6,029 nucleotides of DNA from Desulfobacula sp. (GTDB lineage: Bacteria; Desulfobacterota; Desulfobacteria; Desulfobacterales; Desulfobacteraceae), in NCBI GenBank assembly GCA_029940245.1, contig JAOZRF010000182.1:1-6029 (forward strand), given 5' to 3'. Every line of letters begins with the position of its first letter. The stretch's first letter is position 1. The notes beneath the pieces are model-generated. The model had not been told where the DNA came from. It searched no databases and was given only the letters and a program-made list of their open reading frames with translations. Positions 1-6,029 of this stretch are shown here, one piece after another. Both the position numbers and the translations under genes were made by a program.

Positions 1-217
1 ATTCGCACTCAGGTTCTTCAAAAAGGCCGTCCACCGTTTTGTCTGAAGTCTTACCAGCAATGCCGGGGGTGTTTCGGGTGGCGCAATATGCTTAAAGCAG
101 CCCAGTCAGATACAAGCTGGCAGGGCCTCCCATTAAAATGCCTGCTGACAGGTTTAACATTAAAGATTGAAAGCCATCTCCACTGACAAGTGGTTCACAT
201 TCAAATGGAGACAAACA
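1..217. other. Leader region upstream of the molybdenum hydroxylase operon
   Basis: No gene is convincingly supported here. On the + strand one frame is open from base 1 to a TGA at 184-186 and could be the 3' end of an upstream gene, but the peptide is rich in Cys, Trp and Gln and resembles no family I recognise. A second frame ends after about 14 codons near base 46 and could equally be an upstream gene's tail. A small CCTG-ctga-CAGG hairpin sits at 141-152. GGTTTAACAT at 151-160 recurs in parts upstream of the HTH gene. I see no clear sigma-70 promoter. Confidence 0.4.
207..210 (+). promoter_or_regulatory. Ribosome-binding site that fixes the FAD-subunit start
   Basis: GGAG lies 7 bases upstream of ATG 218. 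The reading frame can be extended back to a TTG at 167, but that start would add 17 residues with no family counterpart. The family-typical N-terminus begins directly at the ATG. Confidence 0.7.
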
Positions 218-1102
218 ATGCCCCTCCAGTATAATTTAGAGAGCTATCATAAACCCGAAGATATTGGACAGGCAATCGACCTGCTGTCAAAATCAGGAAA
301 TACGGCACAGGTGATTGCAGGTGGAACGGATATCCTGCCCAGGCGGCAGATTGGCGCAAAATTCAACACCCTTACCCATCTGATAGACATCTGCGGCCTG
401 GGATTAAATTATATAAGAAAAAATCCAGACAAAATCTGTATAGGTGCGGCTACGGATATCAATTGCTTGACAATTTCCCCTGTTTTTCGTTCAAATCCAT
501 ATACCGTTCTGGCAGAAGCTGCAAATGTGCATTCTACGCATACCATCAGAAATCGGGCCACCATCGGCGGCAACCTGTGTAATGCATCCCCATGTGCAGA
601 TCTGCCATTGCCATTGCTGGCACTTTCCGCCTCTGTTACTTTGGCTGGGCCGGAAGGACAACGCATGATGCAATTGGACTCTTTTTTTAAAGGCCCCAAT
701 TGCACGGCACTTGAGGCAAACGAGATTTTACAGGAAATTGTCATTCCAATACAACAGGAAACATCAAGCGCTTCTTTTCTCAAACTCAGGCACCATCAAA
801 CTGCTGTTGATATGGCTGTTGTTAATGTTGCAACACAGCTTTCTCTTGAAAAAGATAATTGTCTGTCTGCCAGGATTGCATTAGGCGCCGTGGGTCCGAC
901 TTCATTCCTGGCAAAAAAAGCTGCGGCTATACTTTCCGGGCAGACACTGAATAAAAAATTGATCCAACAGGCAGCCGGGATATCGGCAGATGAATCTGCA
1001 CCTATAGATGATAACCGAGCTACAGCGTCCTATAGAAAAGAAATGGTTGCCGTTATGGTGGAAAATTCTTTAATAAAAACCTGGCAGAGGAGCCGGAAAT
1101 GA
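218..1102 (+). CDS. Molybdenum hydroxylase, FAD-binding (medium) subunit
   Basis: This 294-residue protein is the flavin subunit of a xanthine dehydrogenase / CO dehydrogenase superfamily enzyme (CoxM/XdhB type). It should carry FAD and pass electrons from the [2Fe-2S] subunit to an external acceptor. Visible motifs are the FAD pyrophosphate-binding stretch VIAGGTDILP (32-41) and a second flavin motif starting TIGGNLCNASP (115-125). A KLR...AVDMAVVNVA segment (189-205) and the C-terminal flavoprotein domain follow, including ALGAVGPT (221-228). Length is normal for the family. It lacks the roughly 40-residue insertion with an extra [4Fe-4S] cluster that marks the 4-hydroxybenzoyl-CoA reductase beta subunit. 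It is the first gene of the visible operon, and its TGA overlaps the next ATG (ATGA). The electron acceptor cannot be told from sequence. Confidence 0.92.
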   Translation: MPLQYNLESYHKPEDIGQAIDLLSKSGNTAQVIAGGTDILPRRQIGAKFNTLTHLIDICGLGLNYIRKNPDKICIGAATDINCLTISPVFRSNPYTVLAEAANVHSTHTIRNRATIGGNLCNASPCADLPLPLLALSASVTLAGPEGQRMMQLDSFFKGPNCTALEANEILQEIVIPIQQETSSASFLKLRHHQTAVDMAVVNVATQLSLEKDNCLSARIALGAVGPTSFLAKKAAAILSGQTLNKKLIQQAAGISADESAPIDDNRATASYRKEMVAVMVENSLIKTWQRSRK

Positions 1103-1584
1103 AAAAAACGGATATACGGGTGAACATCAATGGAGAATGGCACGATCTGACAGTAACCCTTCAGGATAGATTGATAGACACCTTAAGGGATCAGATGGGG
1201 CTTACCGGCACCAAAGAAGGGTGTGGAGAAGGAGAGTGCGGTGCCTGTACAATCAACCTGAACGGGAAAGCCGTTCTGTCATGCCTGATGCTTTCGGTAC
1301 AGGCGGATGGTGCCGAAATCCAGACCATTGAGGGTCTTCAAAACGGTCTTGACCTGCATCCTTTACAAACGGCCTTCCTCAGTGAATCAGCCGTTCAATG
1401 CGGGTACTGCACCCCGGGAATGATCATGGCCGGCCATGCCCTGATTAAACAAGATCCAGACCCTGACGAAAAAACGGTAAAAACCTGTCTTGCCAATAAC
1501 CTTTGCCGGTGTACAGGATATGAACAACCGGTAAAAGCTGTTCTTAAAGCTGCCCGGGAAATGCGGAGGAAAACCAATGACTGA
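1099..1584 (+). CDS. Molybdenum hydroxylase, [2Fe-2S] (small) subunit
   Basis: This 161-residue protein is the iron-sulfur subunit (CoxS/XdhC type) that relays electrons from the molybdenum site to FAD. The N-terminal ferredoxin-like domain has the plant-type cluster ligands C42, C47, C50 and C62 (GCGEGECGAC then LSC). The C-terminal four-helix domain has the second cluster ligands C101, C104, C136 and C138 (QCGYCTPG and CRCTGY). Q100 sits where the family contacts the pterin cofactor. All eight ligands are present, so it looks functional. AGAGGAG at 1086-1092 lies 6 bases before the start, and the frame overlaps the FAD-subunit gene by 4 bases and the large-subunit gene by 8, implying coupled translation. 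Family assignment is firm, but this subunit says little about substrate. Confidence 0.96.
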   Translation: MKKTDIRVNINGEWHDLTVTLQDRLIDTLRDQMGLTGTKEGCGEGECGACTINLNGKAVLSCLMLSVQADGAEIQTIEGLQNGLDLHPLQTAFLSESAVQCGYCTPGMIMAGHALIKQDPDPDEKTVKTCLANNLCRCTGYEQPVKAVLKAAREMRRKTND

Positions 1585-3850
1585 TTCTTATACGGTTGTG
1601 GGAAAATCTTTTCAAAGAATTGATGGTATCGATAAGGTCACAGGGACAGCCAGATATGCCACGGATCTGAAATTTGAAAACATGCTCTATGCAGGGTTAC
1701 TTCGCAGTCCCCACGCCCATGCAAGGGTCAGCCGGATCGACACCTCTGCTGCGCAAAAATTACCCGGTGTTAAAGCTGTGGCAACACTTTTCGATGTCCC
1801 AAAGGTGGTCCAATACTGGTTCTTTCTGAGAACCGAAAAAAAGAAAGAACAGATGTTTCTGTATGACAACATTGTCCGGTTTATCGGCGACCCGGTTTTA
1901 GCAATTGCCGCCACGAGTGTTGATACGCTTAAAAAAGCACTCTCCCTTGTCTCGGTTGAATATGAACCCTTAAAAGCAATTCATGATCCTAATATTGCAT
2001 TAAAGGAGACAGAGGTAAGCATACACAAAAAGGGGAATATTGCTTTTAAGGTAAACAAAGAATTTGGAAATATCCAGGAAGGGTTTAAGGCTGCGGATAT
2101 CATTGTAGAAAATACCTATCATACCTCTAAGCAGAAACATGCCGGCATGGAACCCATCGGCACCTGTGTGGCAAGCTTCCAATCCAATGGCAGACTCACG
2201 GTTTATTCTTCGACCCAGCTACCCCACTGGAGCCGGCATTACCTTGCCAAAGCTCTGGACTTGTCTCTTAACAGGGTCAGGGTAATTAAACCCTTTACCG
2301 GAGGTGCCTTTGGCGGAAGATGTGGTGTCATCCACGGGCTTGAAGTGATGACAAGCTACCTGTCAAGGGAAACCCTGAGACCGGTTAAAATGTCCTTTAC
2401 CCGGGAAGAAGATTTTTCTGCTACAGAAACCCGGCACCCCATGACCATACGGATGAAAACAGGTGCCACAAAAGAGGGTATCATTACAGCAAATGAAGTT
2501 GAAATTTTATCAGATACGGGCGGATATGGTACGCATTACATTGGTGTCATCGCGGACTGCATGTCCACTGGTATCGGTTTGTATAAGATCCCGAATTATT
2601 CTTTTTCAGGTATTGTTGTTTATACCAATAAATCGATGTGCGGAGCGTTTCGGGGATATGGAAACCCCCAGATGAATTTTGCCCAGGAATCACAGATGGA
2701 TATCATTGCCCGGGAAATAGGCATGGATCCCATGGCACTCAAGCTTAAAAATTACCGGGAAGAGGGAGAAATGGATCCTGTTCTCAATCAACGAATTTTG
2801 AGTAATGGTCTGGAGGAATGCCTTACAAAAGGTGCCCGATCCTGTGGCTGGGAAGAAAAAAGATCAAAACTGCCCGGGAATGACTCAATTAAAAAGGGTA
2901 TCGGCCTTTCCATTATGCTGCACGGCACGGGTGCTGCCAGGGCATTGCCCGATCCGGCTTCCGCTACCATCATGATCAATTCCGACGGAACCGCCAACCT
3001 GCATACGGCAGCAGCAGACGAGGGACAGGGCAACCGGACGGTATTGGCCCAGATTGCCGCTGAAATTTTAGGGATTGAATTTAAAGACATTTTGGTTTCG
3101 GAAACTGATACGGATATCACCCCGCTGGATTGCGGAACCCATGGCAGTCGGCAGGCCTATTGCGGGGGATTGTCTGTCAGGGATGCGGCCATGGATGCCC
3201 GAAAAAAAATGCTGGCCCATGCCGGGAAAAGGCTTATGGTAACCCCTGATCAACTCATGATCAAAAACGGACGGATATTTGAAAAAACAAATCCTGAAAA
3301 TTATATTTCCATCAAAGACCTGATGCAGAAAATCCAGATCCGGGACATGGGTGTCTGCGAACAGATTATCGGCTCGGCAAGCGGTATTGCTCCTGCCATG
3401 CCGGGATATTATGGTGCTGTTTTTGCCGAGGTGGAAGTCAATACTCAGACCGGGGAAGTTAAGGTTATAAAGCTGACAAGTGCCTATGATGTTGGTAAGG
3501 CAATCAATCCTGAAATGGTGAAAGGCCAGATTGTCGGGGGAGGCATCATGGGAATCGGGTATGCACTGACAGAGGGGTTACAGCTTGAAGACGGACATAT
3601 TTTAAACCCAAATTTTACGGATTACCGCCTCTTAAGATCCTGTGATATTCCAAAAATTGAACCCATTATTGTGGAATCCAATGAACCCACAGGTCCATTC
3701 GGAGCCAAGGGAATCGGTGAAGGCAGCATGGTCAACATTGCTTCTGCGATTTCCAATGCCATCTGCCATGCAACGGGAGTACGGCTGACCGATCTGTGCA
3801 TCACACTTGAAAAAATTCTTCAAGGATTAAAAAAAATCAAATGTGGATGA
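1577..3850 (+). CDS. Molybdenum hydroxylase, molybdopterin-binding catalytic (large) subunit
   Basis: This 757-residue protein is the catalytic subunit of the complex. It should bind molybdopterin cytosine dinucleotide and hydroxylate or reduce a substrate still unknown. The N-terminal a/b hammerhead domain spans about 1-130 (GKSFQRIDGIDKVTG...; LLRSPHAHAR at 41-50). Molybdenum-domain motifs are TGGAFGG (241-247), CGAFRGYG (355-362), GQG (483-485), CGTHGSRQAY (519-528) and GPFGAKGIGEGSM (706-718). E715 is the expected catalytic Glu, and R359 matches the substrate-side Arg of xanthine dehydrogenases. The CO dehydrogenase active loop AYxCSFR is absent. The position after GGAFGGR is Cys (C249), where bovine and Rhodobacter xanthine dehydrogenase have a purine-contacting Glu. 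It is thus neither a classical CO nor a classical xanthine dehydrogenase. GGAGGA at 1565-1570 serves as ribosome-binding site. No signal peptide is seen, so it is probably cytoplasmic. Confidence 0.93.
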   Translation: MTDSYTVVGKSFQRIDGIDKVTGTARYATDLKFENMLYAGLLRSPHAHARVSRIDTSAAQKLPGVKAVATLFDVPKVVQYWFFLRTEKKKEQMFLYDNIVRFIGDPVLAIAATSVDTLKKALSLVSVEYEPLKAIHDPNIALKETEVSIHKKGNIAFKVNKEFGNIQEGFKAADIIVENTYHTSKQKHAGMEPIGTCVASFQSNGRLTVYSSTQLPHWSRHYLAKALDLSLNRVRVIKPFTGGAFGGRCGVIHGLEVMTSYLSRETLRPVKMSFTREEDFSATETRHPMTIRMKTGATKEGIITANEVEILSDTGGYGTHYIGVIADCMSTGIGLYKIPNYSFSGIVVYTNKSMCGAFRGYGNPQMNFAQESQMDIIAREIGMDPMALKLKNYREEGEMDPVLNQRILSNGLEECLTKGARSCGWEEKRSKLPGNDSIKKGIGLSIMLHGTGAARALPDPASATIMINSDGTANLHTAAADEGQGNRTVLAQIAAEILGIEFKDILVSETDTDITPLDCGTHGSRQAYCGGLSVRDAAMDARKKMLAHAGKRLMVTPDQLMIKNGRIFEKTNPENYISIKDLMQKIQIRDMGVCEQIIGSASGIAPAMPGYYGAVFAEVEVNTQTGEVKVIKLTSAYDVGKAINPEMVKGQIVGGGIMGIGYALTEGLQLEDGHILNPNFTDYRLLRSCDIPKIEPIIVESNEPTGPFGAKGIGEGSMVNIASAISNAICHATGVRLTDLCITLEKILQGLKKIKCG

Positions 3851-3862
3851 ATTGGACCCTAA

Positions 3863-3886
3863 GCCACTGAAATGGCAATTTTTTTT
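3863..3886 (+). terminator. Weak intrinsic terminator candidate after the molybdenum operon
   Basis: GCCA (3863-3866) pairs with TGGC (3873-3876) around a CTGAAA loop and is followed by AA and eight T residues. It lies 12 bases after the large-subunit stop, where a terminator is expected. The stem is only 4 bp, so it may be weak or leaky. Confidence 0.4.
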
Positions 3887-3965
3887 GTTTAATGATCTGA
3901 TTTTATTAACCGACATCCCTTCAATAGTTCGAACCGCCATTGGTAAGATATGAGGCACAAAATTG

Positions 3966-4030
3966 GGTTAAACTCGGGAATAAAACTTGTTTTCCCTGTT
4001 TTATCTCTGTATCTTTAACATGGTTTAACC
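3966..4030. repeat. GGTTAAAC / TTTAAC motif cluster, possible operator
   Basis: GGTTAAAC (3966-3973) is the exact reverse complement of GTTTAACC (4023-4030). TTTAAC also occurs twice in direct orientation, at 4014-4019 and 4024-4029, exactly 10 bases apart, one turn of the helix. The second copy ends next to the extended -10 element at 4031. The arrangement suits a protein-binding site at a promoter. The helix-turn-helix product encoded just downstream is an obvious candidate binder, but that is inference. Confidence 0.35.
3976..4004. other. Alternative hairpins in the intergenic region
   Basis: GGGAA (3976-3980) can pair with TTCCC (3992-3996). A competing arrangement pairs ATAAAAC (3980-3986) with GTTTTAT (3998-4004) over an 11-base loop. 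The first is followed by TGTTTTAT and could help stop readthrough from the operon. Both are AT-rich, and their significance is uncertain. Confidence 0.25.
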
Positions 4031-4039
4031 TGATATAAT
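4031..4039 (+). promoter_or_regulatory. Extended -10 promoter element for the HTH gene
   Basis: TGATATAAT is a perfect sigma-70 extended -10 (TG, one base, TATAAT). No good -35 sits at 16-18 bases, but extended -10 promoters tolerate this. Transcription would start near 4046, giving a leader of about 73 bases before ATG 4119. The TTTAAC repeats directly upstream overlap where a regulator would act. Confidence 0.55.
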
Positions 4040-4109
4040 CGGATTTTGCCTATTCAAATATGACCTGGTAAGGATGATTGACAAGCCACGTGGCGGTTTA
4101 CAAAATGAT

Positions 4110-4113
4110 GGAG
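4110..4113 (+). promoter_or_regulatory. Ribosome-binding site fixing the HTH start
   Basis: GGAG lies 5 bases before ATG 4119. The upstream in-frame ATG at 4074 has AAGG immediately abutting it, which is too close to work, so 4119 is preferred. Confidence 0.65.
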
Positions 4114-4118
4114 TAAAA

Positions 4119-4352
4119 ATGGAAGACAGATGGTTATCTGTAGATGAAATTGGGGGCTATATAGGTGTGAAGCGGGATGCAATCTATAAATGGATAAGTG
4201 AAAAAGGCATGCCTGCCAGCAAGATTGGTCGTCTTTGGAAATTTAAAAAAGATGAGGTGGACGAATGGGTACGAAATGGCGGGGCAGGCCCTGGAAGGGA
4301 AAACCATTGTAGTGTGCGGTCTGGAAACAATGATCGAAAAACTTCTGGATGA
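4119..4352 (+). CDS. Excisionase/MerR-like helix-turn-helix DNA-binding protein
   Basis: This is a 77-residue small DNA-binding protein. Residues 5-52 form a complete excisionase-family winged helix-turn-helix: first helix WLSVDEIGGYIGV (5-17), recognition helix KRDAIYKWISEKG (18-30), then the wing and final helix, MPASKIGRLWKFKKDEVDEWVRN (31-53, shown by its conserved GRLWKF and DEVDEW). Residues 54-77 after GGAG are Gly-, Arg- and Asn-rich and unlike a folded domain. Related proteins usually end shortly after this point. Another frame overlaps this tail from 4276, so the annotated end may come from a frameshift. Such proteins act as recombination directionality factors or, often in defence and restriction loci, as regulators. 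No integrase is visible, so a regulator of the downstream ATPase gene is more likely. The DNA-binding fold is certain; the role is inferred. Confidence 0.85.
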   Translation: MEDRWLSVDEIGGYIGVKRDAIYKWISEKGMPASKIGRLWKFKKDEVDEWVRNGGAGPGRENHCSVRSGNNDRKTSG

Positions 4353-4407
4353 TGAAATCGATGATTCTCTGACCAGGCGTATTCGTCCGATCCTTATTGA
4401 ACTGTAG
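4276..4407 (+). CDS. Possible overlapping small ORF or frameshifted HTH tail
   Basis: This 43-residue frame starts at an ATG inside the HTH gene and is shifted by one base from it. It encodes MAGQALEGKTIVVCGLETM followed by an acidic, helix-like stretch and ends RIRPILIEL. The composition is more protein-like than the HTH tail it overlaps. There is no good ribosome-binding site before 4276. Removing one G from GGGG (4281-4284) would fuse this peptide to the HTH domain. I do not recognise a family. It could be a real overlapping gene, the true C-terminus of the HTH protein after a frameshift, or chance. Confidence 0.25.
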   Translation: MAGQALEGKTIVVCGLETMIEKLLDDEIDDSLTRRIRPILIEL

Positions 4408-4545
4408 AACAGATGGCCGGCCTGTGGTATTATATTCGGTTTTTCTTCACACTCGAACAAGTTTGAAGAAGGCTCGATGCAGGAGGTTGTTATTGGCTAC
4501 TATGTCGCCAGAATTTCATAAAAGAGAGATAAGAGGATAATTGAC
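4408..4545 (+). other. Gap before the ATPase gene, with remnant-like open frame
   Basis: No clear gene is present. The frame of the 43-residue ORF stays open after its TAG (4405-4407) for 37 more codons to TAA 4519-4521, with a peptide ending GYYVARIS; one open run of this length is not rare by chance. A 7-bp inverted repeat TTCTTCA/TGAAGAA (4443-4449 and 4464-4470) surrounds a 14-base loop. The ribosome-binding site of the next gene is AGAGGA at 4532-4537. Confidence 0.35.
4425..4433 (+). promoter_or_regulatory. Possible second extended -10 promoter before the ATPase gene
   Basis: TGGTATTAT matches an extended -10 (TG, one base, then 5 of 6 of TATAAT). It would start transcription near 4440, about 105 bases before the ATPase start. 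TTGAAC at 4397-4402 is too far away (25 bases) to be its -35. This is weak evidence for separate transcription of the ATPase gene. Confidence 0.22.
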
Positions 4546-6029
4546 ATGAGGGATAATAAATGGACATATCCTGGAAGCAAATGGCAAAAGGTTGATTTTC
4601 ATACGCACACACCCGCGTCTGATGATTATGGCCATGGTGATGAATCTTTAAAAAAAATCCATCCGGAAGAATGGTTAAGGAAAACCATGGAATCCGGGCT
4701 TGACTGTGTAGTGGTGGCAGACCACAATGCCGGCGGCTGGATTGATAAATTAAAGGCCAAAAATAAAAAAATTCGAGATCAAGATGTAAAACCCGGGTGG
4801 TATCGCGATTTGATAATCTTTCCCGGAGTTGAAATTACTATTGCCGACAGCAGCAGCCGTGTTCATCTGCTTGCAGTTTTCGATCCATCCTGCGACGGTC
4901 AAACGGTTACCGGAGTATTAGGATTATGCGGCATCACCACTGGATTCGGTGACGATACAAAGACGTCTACAAGTACTGGTTTCGTTGCCACTGTAAAAAA
5001 AATCATTGAAGCAGGCGGTATTGCTATCCCTGCGCACATTGACGGATCAAAAGGGCTGCTTGAAGGCATTACCTCATTAACACCTGAACTTGAAAAGAGC
5101 TTAGAATTTATATTTGCTGCTGAATTTTGTGAACTTCATCGGTTCGATCAGGCGGGGCCTTATTTTAAAAAAAGGGTGGATCAACTTGCAAAACTGGCTG
5201 GTTCAGATGCCCACACACCAGGAGAAATCGGCAGGTATTTCAGTTGGCTGAAGATGAGCCGCCCTTCAATTGATGGGTTGCGGTTGGCACTGCTGGATCA
5301 TGAGTTCTGCGTAAAGAACCAGGATGAAAACCCGAATCAGCTACCGGATATTTTTTTGTCAACCCTGACTATTAAGTCTATGCGCCATTGCGGACGCGTT
5401 CCGGGTAAACCGTTTACAATCAGCTTGCACCCACATTTTAATTGCCTTGTCGGGGGGAGAGGAACCGGTAAATCCACGCTTTTGGAATCAATCCGGATTG
5501 TTTCGCGTCGCGACCAGGAGCTGGCTTTTGAAGCACCAAGGGTTAAAGAAGAATTGGACAGATTCATGACGCTTTCGCAGAATAAGGGCGTGATGCTCAG
5601 TGACACCGAGATTTTGTTGGAAATACATCGACGAGGTAAAAAATTTCGACTGCGTTGGCGGTTTGACGGGCAGGGGTCCATACTTGAGGCGGAAGAGAAT
5701 AAAACCTGGAAGGAAGTTGAGGCGGGTGACCTGAAGGAACGATTCCCGATAAGCATATACAGCCAGAAGCAAATCAATGAACTTTCATCCAATTCAAGAG
5801 GGCTTCTGGAGGTTGTGGATCGCTCGCCTGAAGTTGATCGTGCAGAATGGAAAAGCCGCTGGGAGGGTGTAAAAAGTCAGTTTCTGCAACTTCGGGAACA
5901 ACACAGAGAACTTTTGCGTCAGCTTTCGAGTGAACAGCAGATTCGTGCAAAATTGCAGGATGTGGAAAACGATCTTAAGCAGTATGAGGAAAAGGGACAC
6001 GGCGAAATTCTCAAACTATATCAGAAACA
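4546..6029 (+). CDS. TrlF-family PHP-domain plus AAA-like ATPase (Ppl-type, probable anti-phage), 3' truncated by window
   Basis: The window holds the first 494 residues; the frame is open to the edge. The N-terminal half (about 12-250) is a PHP metal-dependent hydrolase domain: DFHTHTPAS (17-25; H19, H21), VVVADHN (56-62; D59, H60), E95 in FPGVEIT, H107, IPAHID (161-166; H164) and GSDAHTPGEIG (219-229; D221, H223). All expected metal ligands appear intact. A P-loop ATPase follows, with Walker A VGGRGTGKST (302-311; K309) and a Q-loop-like SIYSQKQINELS (403-414). From about 435 a Glu/Gln/Arg-rich coiled coil begins, as in SMC/RecN-like ATPases. Walker B and signature motifs must lie beyond the window, since relatives run to roughly 900-1000 residues. 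AGAGGA at 4532-4537, 8 bases upstream, supports ATG 4546. The PHP-plus-ATPase layout is that of TrlF proteins and of Ppl (PHP-like), reported as single-gene phage defence; action on nucleic acid is inferred. Arginine codons differ from the upstream operon. Confidence 0.9.
   Translation, partial: MRDNKWTYPGSKWQKVDFHTHTPASDDYGHGDESLKKIHPEEWLRKTMESGLDCVVVADHNAGGWIDKLKAKNKKIRDQDVKPGWYRDLIIFPGVEITIADSSSRVHLLAVFDPSCDGQTVTGVLGLCGITTGFGDDTKTSTSTGFVATVKKIIEAGGIAIPAHIDGSKGLLEGITSLTPELEKSLEFIFAAEFCELHRFDQAGPYFKKRVDQLAKLAGSDAHTPGEIGRYFSWLKMSRPSIDGLRLALLDHEFCVKNQDENPNQLPDIFLSTLTIKSMRHCGRVPGKPFTISLHPHFNCLVGGRGTGKSTLLESIRIVSRRDQELAFEAPRVKEELDRFMTLSQNKGVMLSDTEILLEIHRRGKKFRLRWRFDGQGSILEAEENKTWKEVEAGDLKERFPISIYSQKQINELSSNSRGLLEVVDRSPEVDRAEWKSRWEGVKSQFLQLREQHRELLRQLSSEQQIRAKLQDVENDLKQYEEKGHGEILKLYQK

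Noticed and set aside
1..186. Frame open from the left edge, possible end of an upstream gene
   Set aside because: The peptide matches nothing recognisable, and 61 open codons at an edge is weak evidence; left as unassigned leader.
167..217. TTG start extending the FAD subunit by 17 residues
   Set aside because: The extension is unlike the family N-terminus, while ATG 218 has GGAG 7 bases upstream.
3927..3934. GTTCGAAC resembling a tRNA T-loop, possible attachment-site remnant near an excisionase-like gene
   Set aside because: The flanking 5-base stems do not pair, there is no acceptor stem or CCA end, and no integrase is visible; it is simply an 8-bp palindrome.
4074..4118. Upstream ATG extending the HTH protein by 15 residues
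   Set aside because: Its only Shine-Dalgarno-like bases abut the ATG, whereas ATG 4119 has GGAG 5 bases upstream and gives the typical N-terminus.
4415..4422. GGCCGGCC palindrome
   Set aside because: It has no loop to form a hairpin and no T tract follows; probably a chance palindrome or restriction-type site.
4134..4460. 108-codon antisense open frame across the HTH gene
   Set aside because: It mirrors the coding frame of a certain HTH domain, and its product shows no recognisable fold.
5337..5792. 151-codon antisense open frame
   Set aside because: It lies entirely within the ATPase coding region opposite Walker A and the Q-loop; a Ser-rich shadow translation.

Overview
The window reads as a bacterial chromosome of moderate GC content. 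The style of the molybdenum-enzyme genes suggests an anaerobic proteobacterium, possibly a sulfate reducer of the Desulfobacterales. That placement rests on general protein resemblance only and is tentative. All supported genes are on the + strand.

Region 1 (about 218-3850) is a tight three-gene operon for a molybdenum hydroxylase of the xanthine dehydrogenase / CO dehydrogenase superfamily: FAD subunit, [2Fe-2S] subunit, molybdopterin catalytic subunit. The reading frames overlap by 4 and 8 bases and each has a good ribosome-binding site. This medium-small-large order is that of coxMSL-type enzymes. The catalytic subunit keeps the active-site Glu (E715) and the substrate-side Arg (R359). It lacks the CO dehydrogenase AYxCSFR loop, and it has Cys (C249) where true xanthine dehydrogenases have a purine-binding Glu. 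The substrate is therefore unassigned. Electrons would pass from Mo through two [2Fe-2S] clusters to FAD.

Region 2 (3851-4118) is an intergenic stretch. It holds a weak terminator-like hairpin just after the operon, repeated TTTAAC/GGTTTAAC motifs, and a perfect extended -10 promoter element (TGaTATAAT) facing right.

Region 3 (4119-6029) looks like accessory, probably anti-phage, DNA. A 77-residue excisionase/MerR-like helix-turn-helix protein is followed by the first 494 residues of a large PHP-domain plus P-loop ATPase protein, which runs off the window. Its N-terminal PHP metal motifs, Walker A, Q-loop-like segment and coiled-coil start match the TrlF family, probably the type of protein called Ppl (PHP-like) among single-gene defence systems. 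Between the two genes lies a puzzling stretch: a second reading frame overlaps the 3' end of the HTH gene and remains open, apart from one TAG, up to just before the ATPase gene. This could be a small overlapping gene, a frameshifted HTH tail, or a decayed gene. Arginine codon choice in the ATPase gene differs clearly from that in the molybdenum operon, which fits recent acquisition.
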